From Nitriliruptor sp040882075 (GTDB lineage: Bacteria; Actinomycetota; Nitriliruptoria; Nitriliruptorales; Nitriliruptoraceae), in the NCBI RefSeq assembly GCF_040882075.1, contig NZ_JBBEBZ010000185.1, forward strand, positions 1 through 64,000: a stretch of 64,000 nt of DNA, read 5' to 3'. Below are positions 9,179 through 17,982 of the stretch, in pieces. The notes under the pieces are model-generated. The model was not told the origin of the DNA. It worked only from the letters and a program-made list of their open reading frames with translations, and did not search any database. The stretch's first letter is position 1. Each line of letters starts with the position of its first letter. The translations under genes and the position numbers were made by a program.

Positions 9179-9745
9179 TCAGGTGGGCCCACCGGTCGGG
9201 AGCACCACGAGGTCACGGACCGGGACGGCGAAGCCGGGCAGCGACGGCGAGGTGAGGCGGTCGTCGACCTCGAGGATCACGGGATCGCCGTACCAACGAT
9301 CGCCCTCGAGCCGCGACACCTCGATGCGCTGCTGATCGAGGTCGACGAACCAGGACTCGGGGACGCCGGACCGGGCGTAGCGGGCACGTTTGATCCCGGT
9401 GTCGTAGGACCGGGTCGAGGGTGAGGACACCTCGACGACGAGGTCCGGATCGGTGTGTGCGAGCTCGTCGGGAAGCGGCCGACCAGGTGCCAGGAAGATG
9501 ACGTCCGGCTCGAGGTGGGTGTCGTCGGCCAGGTCGACGTTGCCGCCGGGCAGCGCCCAGCCGCCGTGCACGCGCGTCCAGTCGTTGAGGTGGGCGAAGA
9601 CCTGGCCGACCGACCACTCGTGGAACGCGCGCGGGGCCGCGCTCACGAACAGCACCCCGTCGATGATCTCGTACCGGTGCCCGTCCTTCTCCGGGAAGGC
9701 GTAGGCGTCGGCCAGCGTGTACTGCCGCTCCGCCGACACGTCCAT
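9179..9745 (-). CDS. Uma2-family (DUF820) endonuclease-like protein
   Basis: 188-residue protein of the Uma2/DUF820 family, with a PD-(D/E)XK nuclease fold. Family features seen: HRYEIIDGVLFVSAAP near the N-terminus, HLEPDVIFLAP, and DPDLVVEVSSPSTRSYD followed by K, which supply the expected acidic and lysine residues. The natural substrate of the family is not settled; members are often multicopy and some are linked to mobile DNA. It is convergent with ispG and divergent from the restriction gene, so it marks the left edge of the accessory island. A TACGCT box lies about 38 bases upstream on its strand. Confidence 0.82.
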   Translation of the reverse strand: MDVSAERQYTLADAYAFPEKDGHRYEIIDGVLFVSAAPRAFHEWSVGQVFAHLNDWTRVHGGWALPGGNVDLADDTHLEPDVIFLAPGRPLPDELAHTDPDLVVEVSSPSTRSYDTGIKRARYARSGVPESWFVDLDQQRIEVSRLEGDRWYGDPVILEVDDRLTSPSLPGFAVPVRDLVVLPTGGPT

Positions 9746-9865
9746 CGATCCGCTCCGTCCATCCCGGGAGCCTCGCGTGGCGAGCGTACGCTGACGGATC
9801 GGGATGCGGCGAGCCTGTGGATGCAGCCCCGGCGGACCGCGAGCGGGTCCGCGGAGGGACGCCGC

Positions 9866-9871
9866 TAGGGT
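9866..9871 (+). promoter_or_regulatory. Candidate -10 box for the restriction gene
   Basis: TAGGGT, 27 bases before the chosen GTG at 9898; the same box type recurs upstream of several genes here (pyrH, dapB, thyX-like, PPR gene). No clear -35. Confidence 0.35.
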
Positions 9872-9897
9872 CGTCGGTCGACACGAGGGGGCGTGCA

Positions 9898-12800
9898 GTG
9901 GGCGACGTCGTCATCGACGACCCGATCCTCAACTCACCGTTCGAGGAGCCCGGTCGGCACTTCCGCTTCTCCGACGACGGCATCACCGACGAGATCGTCG
10001 AGGAACGTCGGCGGTCGGGCTACTTCGTGCCGGTGCCCTCGGCGCGTGTGCAGCAGCCGCAGCTCGAACTCGAGACCCAGTGGACCCAGGACCGGTACCG
10101 GCCGAACGACTTCATCAACGAGGTCCGCGACTACGTGGCCCGTTGGCGAGCAGCGGGTCACGACGGCGTGACGTCGACCACGCGCGACCTGCTCGCGTAC
10201 TGGACGGATGGGGACCGCTCGCGGCCGCTGTTCTTCGCCCAGCGTGAGGCGGTCGAGACCGCCATCTTCCTGACGGAGATCGGCGGGAAGGAGTTCGGAG
10301 GGACCTTCCTCCAGAACCAGCTGCGGGAGTGGGCTGACGAGTTCAACCCAGGGCTGCTGCGTGCGGCCTTCAAGATGGCGACCGGGTCGGGCAAGACCAC
10401 GGTGATGGGCATGCTCATCGCCTGGCACACCCTCAACAAGGTGGCGAACCCCCAGGACCGGCGCTTCGGGGATGCGTTCCTCGTCGTCGCGCCGGGCATC
10501 ACCATCAAGGACCGGCTCCGGGTGCTGCTGCCGACCGATCCGGACAACGTCTACCGCGACCGGGACCTCGTACCGCCCGAACGGATGCAGGCGCTGGCGC
10601 GTGCTCGCGTCGTGGTCACCAACTACCACGCGTTCCTGCCCCGCGTCACGGCTCAGGTGAAGCCACTCGCGCGTGAGGTGCTCGGCTACGACGACCGCAA
10701 CCCGTTCGTCGAATCGCAGGCTCAGGTGGTGCGGCGCGTCCTGCGCGACCTCGGCAGCAGCAAGCGCAACGTCGTGGTGCTGAACGACGAGGCCCACCAC
10801 TGCTACGAGCCCCGCGAGGCAGCGCAGCGTCCGAAGATGTCCCGCGAGGAGCGCTCGGAGGCCACATCGCGGGACAAGGAAGCCCGTGTGTGGCTGTCCG
10901 GCCTGCGTGCGGTGGACGAGGAGCGCGGCGTCAAGGTCGTCTACGACCTCTCAGCGACGCCGTTCTTCCTCAAGGGCTCCGGGTACGACGAGGGGCGCCT
11001 GTTCCCCTGGGTGGTCTCCGACTTCGGGCTGATCGATGCGATCGAGGCGGGGCTCGTCAAGGTCCCTCGGGTACCCGTCGCCGACGACGCGATGCAGCCG
11101 GAAGGACCGACCTACCGCGAGCTGTGGAGCCGGATCCGCGACGATCTGCCCAAGCAGGGTCGTGAGGTCACCGATCCGTCCGGCCGCCCGTCGTTGCCGG
11201 CTGAGCTCGAGGGCGCGCTGCAGAGCCTCTACGCGAACTACGAGCAGGCGTTCCGCCGGTGGGAGGCGGACGCCGCGGCGCAGGCGGCCGGGATGACCGC
11301 ACCGGTGTTCATCGTGGTGTGCAACAACACCACCGTCTCGAAGCTGGTGTACGACCACATCGCCGGCTACGAGCGGCAGCTCGATGACGGGACGTCCGTG
11401 TGGGTGAAGGGCGAGCTACCGCTGTTCTCCAACGTGCGCGACGACGGCCGCCTCGCGAGCCGCTTCAACACCATCCTGGTCGACTCGCAGCAGCTCGAAT
11501 CGGGGGAGGGGCTCAGCAAGGACTTCCGCGACGTCGCCGCTGCCGAGATCGACGAGTTCCGCGACGAGCTTCGTCAACGGTTCCCCGGTCGTAGCGTCGA
11601 CGATCTCGACGATGCCACCCTGCTGCGCGAGGTGATGAACACCGTCGGCAAGGCTGGCCGCTTGGGTGAGGGCATCCGCTGCGTCGTGTCGGTGTCGATG
11701 CTGACCGAGGGTTGGGACGCCAACACGGTCACGCACATCCTCGGCGTCCGGGCCTTCGGGACCCAGCTGCTGTGCGAGCAGGTCGTCGGGCGGGGTCTGC
11801 GGCGCCGAAGCTACGCGCTGAACGAACACGGCCGGTTCGATCCCGAGTACGCCGAGGTCTACGGCGTCCCGTTCTCGTTCATCCCGGCTTCCGGAGCGAC
11901 CGATGCACCGAAGCCGCCGACGGCGTTCACACGGGTCCGTGCGCTCGAGGAACGGGCCGCGCTCGCGATCTCGTTCCCGCGCGTCGTCGGCTACCGCACC
12001 GAACTCGGCGCCGACCGGTTGTCGGCGTCGTTCAGCGAGGACAGCCGGATGGTGCTGAGCCGAGCTGCCGTGCCGACGCGAACCGAGATGGCTGGCATCG
12101 CCGGAGCAGAAGATGTGCACACCTCCCCGCTGGACCAGCGGCGGGTGCAGGAGGTCGAGTTCCAGCTCGCACGGCGGCTGGTGACCCGTCTGTCCTCCGG
12201 GGCGGTGCACGACGGTTGGATCGGCGACCCGGCGACCGCGATCGATGCGGCGCTGTTCCCCCAGGCGATCGACATCGTCCGTCGGTGGCTCGCGAGCCAC
12301 GTCGAGGTGAAGGACGACGCGTTCGTCCAGATGCTGCTCTACGCCGAACTCGCGGACCAGGCGGCGGAGAAGCTCGAGCGTGCGGTGCACCGCGCCGCTT
12401 CCGCGGAAGCGCGGATGCTCCCGATCCTCCGGCCCTACGAGCCGGTCGGTACCACCGCGGTGGTCGACTTCGACACGACCAAGGCCACGTTCCGGACCCG
12501 TGAAGACCGTTCGCACGTCAGCCACGTCGTCGCCGACGACTCGAGCTGGGAGCACCAGGTCGCGGACGCCCTCGAACAGCTCGACGAGGTCGTCAGCTAC
12601 GTCAAGAACGACCACCTCGGGTTCTCGATCCCCTACACCCGCGACGGCCAGGTCCGCCAGTACCTGCCCGACTTCCTCGCACGGGTCCGCGTTGACGACG
12701 ATGAGATCACGATGATCGTCGAGGTGAGCGGTGGAGGACACGGGGCCGAGGACAAGCGGATCAAGGTGGCGACCGCGACCAGCCAGTGGGTGCCGGCGGT

Positions 12801-12927
12801 GAACGCACACGGCGGGTTCGGGCGCTGGGCGTTCGTCGAGGTGACCGACCCGCAGTCCGCGAAGCAGGTCATCCGAGCCGCCATCGCCGACGCGGTCGGC
12901 GCGACTACGGTCGACGACGGATGCTGA
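9898..12927 (+). CDS. Type III-like restriction subunit: DEAD/DEAH helicase with C-terminal nuclease
   Basis: Large helicase-nuclease of a modification-dependent or type III-like restriction system, acting with the methyltransferase 13 bases downstream. About 1009 residues from the GTG at 9898 (AGGGGG at 9885). Superfamily 2 motifs in order: Walker A ATGSGKT near 161, NDEAHHCY near 296, YDLSATPFF near 350, and VGRGLRRRSY (motif VI) near 630. A possible PD-(D/E)XK domain lies near the end: YLPDF near 924 and IVEVSGGG near 940. The residue expected to be lysine in ExK is serine, so nuclease activity is less certain. Resembles the BPTD_3080-type restriction family rather than EcoP1 Res. Confidence 0.88.
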   Translation: MGDVVIDDPILNSPFEEPGRHFRFSDDGITDEIVEERRRSGYFVPVPSARVQQPQLELETQWTQDRYRPNDFINEVRDYVARWRAAGHDGVTSTTRDLLAYWTDGDRSRPLFFAQREAVETAIFLTEIGGKEFGGTFLQNQLREWADEFNPGLLRAAFKMATGSGKTTVMGMLIAWHTLNKVANPQDRRFGDAFLVVAPGITIKDRLRVLLPTDPDNVYRDRDLVPPERMQALARARVVVTNYHAFLPRVTAQVKPLAREVLGYDDRNPFVESQAQVVRRVLRDLGSSKRNVVVLNDEAHHCYEPREAAQRPKMSREERSEATSRDKEARVWLSGLRAVDEERGVKVVYDLSATPFFLKGSGYDEGRLFPWVVSDFGLIDAIEAGLVKVPRVPVADDAMQPEGPTYRELWSRIRDDLPKQGREVTDPSGRPSLPAELEGALQSLYANYEQAFRRWEADAAAQAAGMTAPVFIVVCNNTTVSKLVYDHIAGYERQLDDGTSVWVKGELPLFSNVRDDGRLASRFNTILVDSQQLESGEGLSKDFRDVAAAEIDEFRDELRQRFPGRSVDDLDDATLLREVMNTVGKAGRLGEGIRCVVSVSMLTEGWDANTVTHILGVRAFGTQLLCEQVVGRGLRRRSYALNEHGRFDPEYAEVYGVPFSFIPASGATDAPKPPTAFTRVRALEERAALAISFPRVVGYRTELGADRLSASFSEDSRMVLSRAAVPTRTEMAGIAGAEDVHTSPLDQRRVQEVEFQLARRLVTRLSSGAVHDGWIGDPATAIDAALFPQAIDIVRRWLASHVEVKDDAFVQMLLYAELADQAAEKLERAVHRAASAEARMLPILRPYEPVGTTAVVDFDTTKATFRTREDRSHVSHVVADDSSWEHQVADALEQLDEVVSYVKNDHLGFSIPYTRDGQVRQYLPDFLARVRVDDDEITMIVEVSGGGHGAEDKRIKVATATSQWVPAVNAHGGFGRWAFVEVTDPQSAKQVIRAAIADAVGATTVDDGC
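12399..12408 (+). repeat. TTCCGCGGAA palindrome core inside the restriction gene
   Basis: Ten-base perfect palindrome, extending to 16 bases with CGC/GCG arms, encoding Ala-Ser-Ala-Glu. The same ten-base core is at the centre of both palindromes in the methyltransferase gene. Confidence 0.6.
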
Positions 12928-12940
12928 TCGAGGGGTCGAC

Positions 12941-15479
12941 GTGGCGAAGCAGGGGCAGAAGCGGTCGGGTCCGACGCCGGTCAGCGCGATCACGCACGAC
13001 CAGCAGCGGGCCAACATCCCGACGGGAGAGCTCGCCGAGTTCGTCGCGGATGACGAACGGACGCCGGCGTGGCTGAACTACCCGCGGGACGCGTCGGCGT
13101 CGCCGCAGCTGGTGTGGATGGGCAAGGACGATCAGGACGCCGACGACCTGACGGTCGCCGCCCCGCCGGTCTACATCCAGGAGAAGATCCACCCGCAGGT
13201 CATCATCGAGAACCTGCGGCGCACGGCCGCAGCGGGTGAGCTCGAACCCGAACTGACGCTGTTCGAGGACTTCCGCGACGACCTGCCGTTCGAGGACAAG
13301 GTCGACTTCTACGCCCACCAGCAGGGCTGGTCCAACCGGTTGATCCTCGGCGACTCCCTGCACGTGATGGCGTCCCTCGCCGAGAAGGAGCGGCTGCGTG
13401 GCAAGGTCCAGATGATCTACCTGGACCCGCCGTACGGCATCAAGTTCGGGTCGAACTGGCAGGTCTCGACCCGTGACCGGGACGTGAAGGACGGCAAGGA
13501 CACCGATCTGGTCCGCCAGCCCGAGCAGATCAAGGCGTTCCGGGACACCTGGGAGCTGGGCATCCACAGCTACCTGACCTACCTGCGCGACCGTCTGACC
13601 GTCGCCCGCGACCTGCTGACCGAGTCCGGCAGCGTCTTCGTCCAGATCGGCGACGAGAACGTCCACCTCGTCAGGAGCCTCCTCGACGAGGTCTTCGGCC
13701 GCGACAACTTCGTCAGCCTCATCACCTTCAAGAAGACGACTGGCGCTACGGGTGCGGGTCTGGCAGGTGTTGTGGACTACATCGTCTGGTACGCGAAGAC
13801 GCGAGACGAGATGAAGTACCGGGAGTTGTTTCACGTGAAGACTGCCGGAGGTGCCGGCGGATCCGCCTACACCCGTGTTGAACTCGCGGATGGAACTCGA
13901 CGAACCATGACCGTCGGGGAACGCGCGGGAGATCCACATCCACTTCCCGATGGCGCGCGAATTCTTCGTCTCGACAACCTGACGAGCCAAAGCATGGGGA
14001 GACAGAAGGGCGCAGGTGCCGCCTCATGGTTCCCGATCGAGCTCGATGGACGTCAGTTCACGCCTGGTTCGAAGGCACGCTGGAAGACGAACGAAGAAGG
14101 CATGGCGAGGCTGCTCGCGGCTCGTCGCGTGGACCTCGCCGGCAACACTCCGTCGTATGTGCGTTACCTCGATGACTTTCCCCTGTACCCGTATTCGAAC
14201 TTCTGGGACGACACGACGATCGCCGGCTTTGGCGACCCGAAAACCTACGTCGTGCAGACCAACACGAAGGTCGTGCAGCGGTGCCTGCTGATGTGCACCG
14301 ATCCTGGGGATCTGGTGCTCGACCCGACGTGTGGGTCGGGGACGACCGCGGTGGTCGCCGAGGAGTGGGGGCGACGGTGGATCACCGTCGACACCTCGCG
14401 GGTCTCGCTCGCGTTGGCGCGCACCCGCCTGATGGCGGCCCGCTACCCGTACTACCTGTTGGCTGACTCCGCCGAGGGCCGTGCGAAGGAGGCCGAGGTC
14501 AGCGGTCGGGCGGTGGCTTCTTCCGCGGAAGAAGCCCCGAGCGGTTCCGCGGAACCGCTCGGGACCGGCGACGTGCGCAAGGGCTTCGTCTACCGACGCG
14601 TGCCGCACATCACGCTGAAGTCCATCGCCCAGAACCCCGACATCCGAGAGGGGATGACCCGGGCGGAGATCGACGCGGCGATCGTCCGCCACGGCCAGTC
14701 CGAGGTGCTGGTCGATCAGCCGTACCGCGACAAGAACCGCGTGCGGGTCACCGGGCCCTTCACGGTCGAGAGCCTCTCGCCACACCGGCTGCTCACACCG
14801 GGCACCGAGGAGCCGGCCACCGTCGCGGCGGCGCAGCAGGCACCCGAACAGCGCGACTTCGCCACCGTGATCCTCGACAACCTCGTCAAGGCGGGCGTGA
14901 AGACCACCACCAAAGGTGAGGAGATCGACTTCGACCGGCTCGAACCGAGGGCCGGCACCTACCTCCAGGCCGAGGGCACCTACACCGACGCCTCCGGCGA
15001 CGAGCGCAGGGTGGCGGTCTGCATCGGCCCGGAGCACGGCACGGTCGGGCAGACGCTGGTGCGCGAGGCCGCAAAGGAAGCGNNNNNNNNNNNNNNNNNN
15101 NNNNNNNNNNNNNNNNNNNNNNNNNNNNNNNNNNNNNNNNNNNNNNNNNNNNNNNNNNNNNNNNNNNNNNNNNNNNNNNNNNGTCTACGACCCGACGACC
15201 GGCGAGGTCCGGTCCGACTCGACCGACGACATCGCCTGCTGGTTCGTCGACACCGACTACGACGGCGAGTCCTTCTTCGTGCGCCACGCCTACTTCACGG
15301 GCGCCGATGAGCCGTACACCAAGCTGCAGAGGGCGCTGAAGGCCGACATCGATGCCGATGCGTGGGACAGCCTGTACGCCACGACGAGTCGTCCCTTCCC
15401 GGTGCCCAGCACGGGCCGAATCGCGGTGAAGGTCATCAACCACTACGGCGACGAGGTCCTGAAGGTCTACGACGTCTAA
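12941..15479 (+). CDS. Site-specific DNA methyltransferase (type III-like Mod), interrupted by an assembly gap
   Basis: Adenine or cytosine-N4 methyltransferase that protects host DNA and pairs with the upstream helicase. Motif IV MIYLDPPYG (near residue 163) precedes motif I LDPTCGSGTT (near 460), the beta-class order. Between them lies a putative target-recognition region (about 265-443) with a more AT-rich, different codon use. The reading frame enters 100 Ns at 15083 and re-emerges in another phase at 15183, beginning VYDPTTGEVRSDSTDD and ending KVINHYGDEVLKVYDV, a typical C-terminus of the family. The frame change is explained by unknown gap length, so the gene need not be broken. Two perfect palindromes lie in it at 14515-14563. 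Confidence 0.88.
14515..14536 (+). repeat. Perfect 22-bp palindrome in the methyltransferase gene
   Basis: Arms GGCTTCTTCCG and CGGAAGAAGCC are exact reverse complements with no spacer. It is in frame, encoding part of a Ser/Ala/Glu/Pro-rich linker between the catalytic part and the C-terminal domain, and shares one base with the next palindrome. Confidence 0.85.
14536..14563 (+). repeat. Perfect 28-bp palindrome in the methyltransferase gene
   Basis: Two exact 14-base arms, CCCGAGCGGTTCCG and CGGAACCGCTCGGG, with no spacer. Centre TTCCGCGGAA as in the adjacent 22-bp palindrome. Could fold into a strong hairpin or cruciform, or be a protein-binding site or an inserted palindromic element. 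Confidence 0.88.
15083..15182. other. Assembly gap (100 Ns)
   Basis: Exactly 100 N bases, the conventional placeholder for a gap of unknown size. It falls inside the methyltransferase gene, so length and frame across it cannot be judged. Confidence 0.99.
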
Positions 15480-15524
15480 TCACCCGTGTCGCTGGCAGCT
15501 GTCACACTGGAGACGGAGGTCAAC

Positions 15525-16694
15525 ATGAGCGCGTCGACCGTGTCTATAAACCCGTCCGTCTTGGAATGGGCGATGGCGGAGAGCGGGGAGGCTCCCGAGG
15601 TGCTCGCCGAGGCGGTTGGTGTGACGGTCGACGTTCTCGACTCGTGGGTCTCCGGAGCGGATGAACCGACCGCTGGTGAGTGGACCAAGCTCGCTCGCCA
15701 TCTCAAGAGGCCCAAGTCAGCCTTTCTCCTTCCGAGACCCCCGTCCTCATCGCTGCCCCCTGATCTACGAACCGCTGCCGGATGGGGATCGCGTGAACTA
15801 GGACCTGACGAGCGGCTTCAGCTCCGGCGCGCTGGTCGGCTGCAGCGGTACCTGGCGCAGCTCATCGCCGAGGAGGGTGGCGGAACGGCGCTCCTCCCGA
15901 CGGCCGGTCTCGGCGACGAGCCGGATGACGTGGCCCGTGTGCTCCGCTCCTGGCTCCAGGTGAGCAACTCCGAGCAGCGCGGGTGGTCCTCCCCCTCAGT
16001 CGGGTTCACCGCTTGGCGATCCGCGCTCGAGCGACGTGGGGTCCTGGTACTCACCCTTCGTCTCGGGGCCGACGGTGTCCGAGGCTTCTCGCTGACCCAC
16101 GACGTTGCTCCGATGATCGCCGTGAACTCAGCTGAGACGATCGAAGCGCGTACGTTCACGCTCATGCACGAGCTCGCGCACCTGGCGAGTCGCTCACAAG
16201 CGGCTTGCGGGCCGCCCTTGGGGAACTACACGGACGGCGGGAAGCACGAACGTTGGTGTGATCGGGTCGCGGCAGCTGTCCTGTTGCCACAGGGCGCGGT
16301 GCTCGGGCAGCTGGCGCTGCTCGGGACGGAACGTGACGCCACGATCGAGGATCTCCAGCTGGCTCGAGAGGTCGCGAAACGCTTTCGGACGAGTTTGCGA
16401 GCCGCTGCGCTGCGGTTGGTCGATCTGGGCCTCGCGCCAGGAAGCCTCTACGGTGCCGTCGAGAAGGTGGCGCGCGGTGGGGATCGTCAGAAGCGAAGCG
16501 GCGGCCCACCTGGTGGACGGCCCGCTGCGGTGCAGCGGCTCGGTGAACTCGGACCCCGCACAGCCCAGGTCTTGCTCGACGGATTGGATCGGAACCGTCT
16601 CACCGAACGAGATGCGCGGAACCTTCTTCGGCTCGATGGCCAAGAACTAGACGAACTCCGGCACCTCACGCGAGCGTCGGCGTCCGGTGGCTGA
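15525..16694 (+). CDS. HTH/ImmA-IrrE family metallopeptidase
   Basis: 389-residue protein with an N-terminal Xre-like helix-turn-helix segment (about residues 10-60) and a zinc-protease domain carrying HELAH in the sequence FTLMHELAHLA. ImmA/IrrE proteases cleave a cognate repressor and so switch on mobile-element or stress genes; XRE-ImmA pairs also act as toxin-antitoxin modules. ATG at 15525 with GGAGG just upstream; an upstream in-frame GTG at 15486 is less likely. It overlaps the following PIN-like gene by 8 bases. Codon use is visibly less GC-rich than the housekeeping genes, consistent with transfer. Confidence 0.85.
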   Translation: MSASTVSINPSVLEWAMAESGEAPEVLAEAVGVTVDVLDSWVSGADEPTAGEWTKLARHLKRPKSAFLLPRPPSSSLPPDLRTAAGWGSRELGPDERLQLRRAGRLQRYLAQLIAEEGGGTALLPTAGLGDEPDDVARVLRSWLQVSNSEQRGWSSPSVGFTAWRSALERRGVLVLTLRLGADGVRGFSLTHDVAPMIAVNSAETIEARTFTLMHELAHLASRSQAACGPPLGNYTDGGKHERWCDRVAAAVLLPQGAVLGQLALLGTERDATIEDLQLAREVAKRFRTSLRAAALRLVDLGLAPGSLYGAVEKVARGGDRQKRSGGPPGGRPAAVQRLGELGPRTAQVLLDGLDRNRLTERDARNLLRLDGQELDELRHLTRASASGG

Positions 16695-17172
16695 CACGGT
16701 CTGGATACTCGATGCGAGTTCGGTGTTCCGAGCGAAGATCGAGGTACCGGCCGACCGCCAGTGGGCTCTCTTCGAGCGTTTGAAGGCGCTGGTGCTCGTG
16801 GGACGGATCGCGGTGCCGAAGCAAGTCATCAACGAAGCGCGGGGTCAACGCCACACCGACATTCCGGAGGCGTGGTTCCTCGGTATCGAGCCGCACCTGC
16901 AGCACCCCGTTCTCTGTAGCCAAGCGAACCTCGAACGGGTCATGCAGGAAGTCGGCCTCGAATTGATCGATGTGGATGCTGAGACCGATCCAGCAGACCC
17001 CTACGTGCTTGCTCTCGCCCTGGATCTACAGGCAGTGGCTCTTGACGTTGAGGTGGTCACGAACGACCGGATCGATCGGCCCCCGAGGATCGGCCTCGCG
17101 ACTGCTTGCGAGCGGCTCGGGGTTCCGGCCATCGACCTCGATACGTTCCTGCGTTCAGTCGATGGCTGGTGA
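16687..17172 (+). CDS. DUF4411-like PIN-domain protein, likely toxin partner
   Basis: 161 residues with a PIN-like pattern: LDASSV near the N-terminus, an acidic residue in VINEARGQ, then ETDPADPYVLALAL and VVTNDR toward the C-terminus, giving four spaced acidic positions as in PIN ribonucleases. DUF4411 proteins typically follow an HTH-ImmA/IrrE gene, as here with an 8-base overlap; the pair is regarded as toxin-antitoxin-like. GTG start. RNase activity is inferred from the fold only. It is the last gene of the island before rimP. Confidence 0.75.
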   Translation: MADTVWILDASSVFRAKIEVPADRQWALFERLKALVLVGRIAVPKQVINEARGQRHTDIPEAWFLGIEPHLQHPVLCSQANLERVMQEVGLELIDVDAETDPADPYVLALALDLQAVALDVEVVTNDRIDRPPRIGLATACERLGVPAIDLDTFLRSVDGW

Positions 17173-17278
17173 GGGTGACCCACCTCGGTCTCCCGCGCGG
17201 TGCGTGCTTCTGATCGCTGGGCGACTCGTCCGTGCCGCCGCCCGCGATCGCGCGGGTGCGACCGTGTGGCGTCGCTGG

Positions 17279-17284
17279 TAGTCT
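17279..17284 (+). promoter_or_regulatory. Candidate -10 box for the rimP-nusA-infB operon
   Basis: TAGTCT, at the start of a leader of about 160 bases before rimP; GTGCGA at 17256-17261 is a weak -35 at 17-base spacing. It places the two leader structures below within the transcript. Confidence 0.35.
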
Positions 17285-17292
17285 CGGCGTCC

Positions 17293-17312
17293 ACGCGGGC
17301 TACGGCCCGCGT
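17293..17312 (+). promoter_or_regulatory. Perfect hairpin in the rimP leader
   Basis: An exact 8-bp stem (ACGCGGGC / GCCCGCGT) closes a TACG tetraloop just downstream of the candidate -10. Probably a 5' transcript structure; no T-run follows, so it is not a classical terminator. Confidence 0.55.
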
Positions 17313-17353
17313 CGTGCGTTCGGGCTCGAGCACCCGGTAGCGAACCCACCGCA

Positions 17354-17409
17354 CACGACAACGGACGTCCACCGCGACGGCCGGCCCGCCGGGGCCGGCC
17401 GTTGTCGTG
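17354..17409 (+). promoter_or_regulatory. Competing stems in the rimP leader (attenuator-like)
   Basis: Stem A pairs 17377-17386 (ACGGCCGGCC) with 17393-17402 across a 6-base loop, 10 bp perfect. Stem B pairs 17354-17364 (CACGACAACGG) with 17399-17409, 11 bp perfect. They share bases 17399-17402, so full A and full B exclude each other, although a shortened A can nest inside B. This is the geometry of an attenuator or protein-responsive switch, placed 39 bases before the rimP ATG in an operon that encodes NusA. No T-run follows. Confidence 0.5.
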
Positions 17410-17447
17410 GGACCACCATCAGCACGCTCTCGACACCAGGCACCCCG

Positions 17448-17927
17448 ATGGCCCGCCCAGACGACACCACGCTCCCCGCGCGGGTGCGTGAGCTGGCGCT
17501 GCCGTTGGCCGAGGAGCTCGAGGTCGACCTGGTCGACGTCGAGGTCAAGGGTCAGCAGGGTCGCCGCGTGGTCAAGCTCGTCGCCGACGCGATCGGCCCG
17601 GGGGACGGGCTCGACGTCGACACCATCGCGATGCTGTCCCGCAAGGTCGGCAACGTGCTCGACGAGACCGACCTCGTCCCCGGTGCCTACACCCTCGAGG
17701 TGACCAGCCCCGGTGCGACGCGCCCGCTGCGTCGACCCCGCGACTTCACCCGCAACACCGGCCGCGAGGTCGACGTGATCCGTCGCGAGGAGCTCGGCGA
17801 TCCGCGCACCCTGCGTGGCGAGGTCACCGGCGCCGACGACGACGCGGTCACCCTCGAGACCGCCGACGGGCCCGTCAGGGTGCCCCTCGCCGACATCGAT
17901 CACGGCAAGGTGGTGCTGCCGTGGTGA
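17448..17927 (+). CDS. rimP: Ribosome maturation factor RimP
   Basis: Needed for maturation of the 30S subunit. 159 residues from the ATG at 17448, which matches the family N-terminus (ARVRELALPLAEELEVDLVDV). Conserved VTSPGATRPLRRPRDF in the middle and a C-terminal Sm-like part ending PLADIDHGKVVLPW. A longer in-frame reading upstream would run through the leader hairpins and is rejected. First gene of the rimP-nusA-ylxR-infB operon. Confidence 0.93.
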   Translation: MARPDDTTLPARVRELALPLAEELEVDLVDVEVKGQQGRRVVKLVADAIGPGDGLDVDTIAMLSRKVGNVLDETDLVPGAYTLEVTSPGATRPLRRPRDFTRNTGREVDVIRREELGDPRTLRGEVTGADDDAVTLETADGPVRVPLADIDHGKVVLPW

Positions 17928-17982
17928 CGTACGCGGCGAGGACCAGCACCGGAACCACCACGAACGCAACGGAGGCCACGAG

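Noticed and set aside
14916..15479. Frameshift in the methyltransferase
   Set aside because: The phase change coincides with a 100-N placeholder of unknown real size, so it is not evidence for a mutation.
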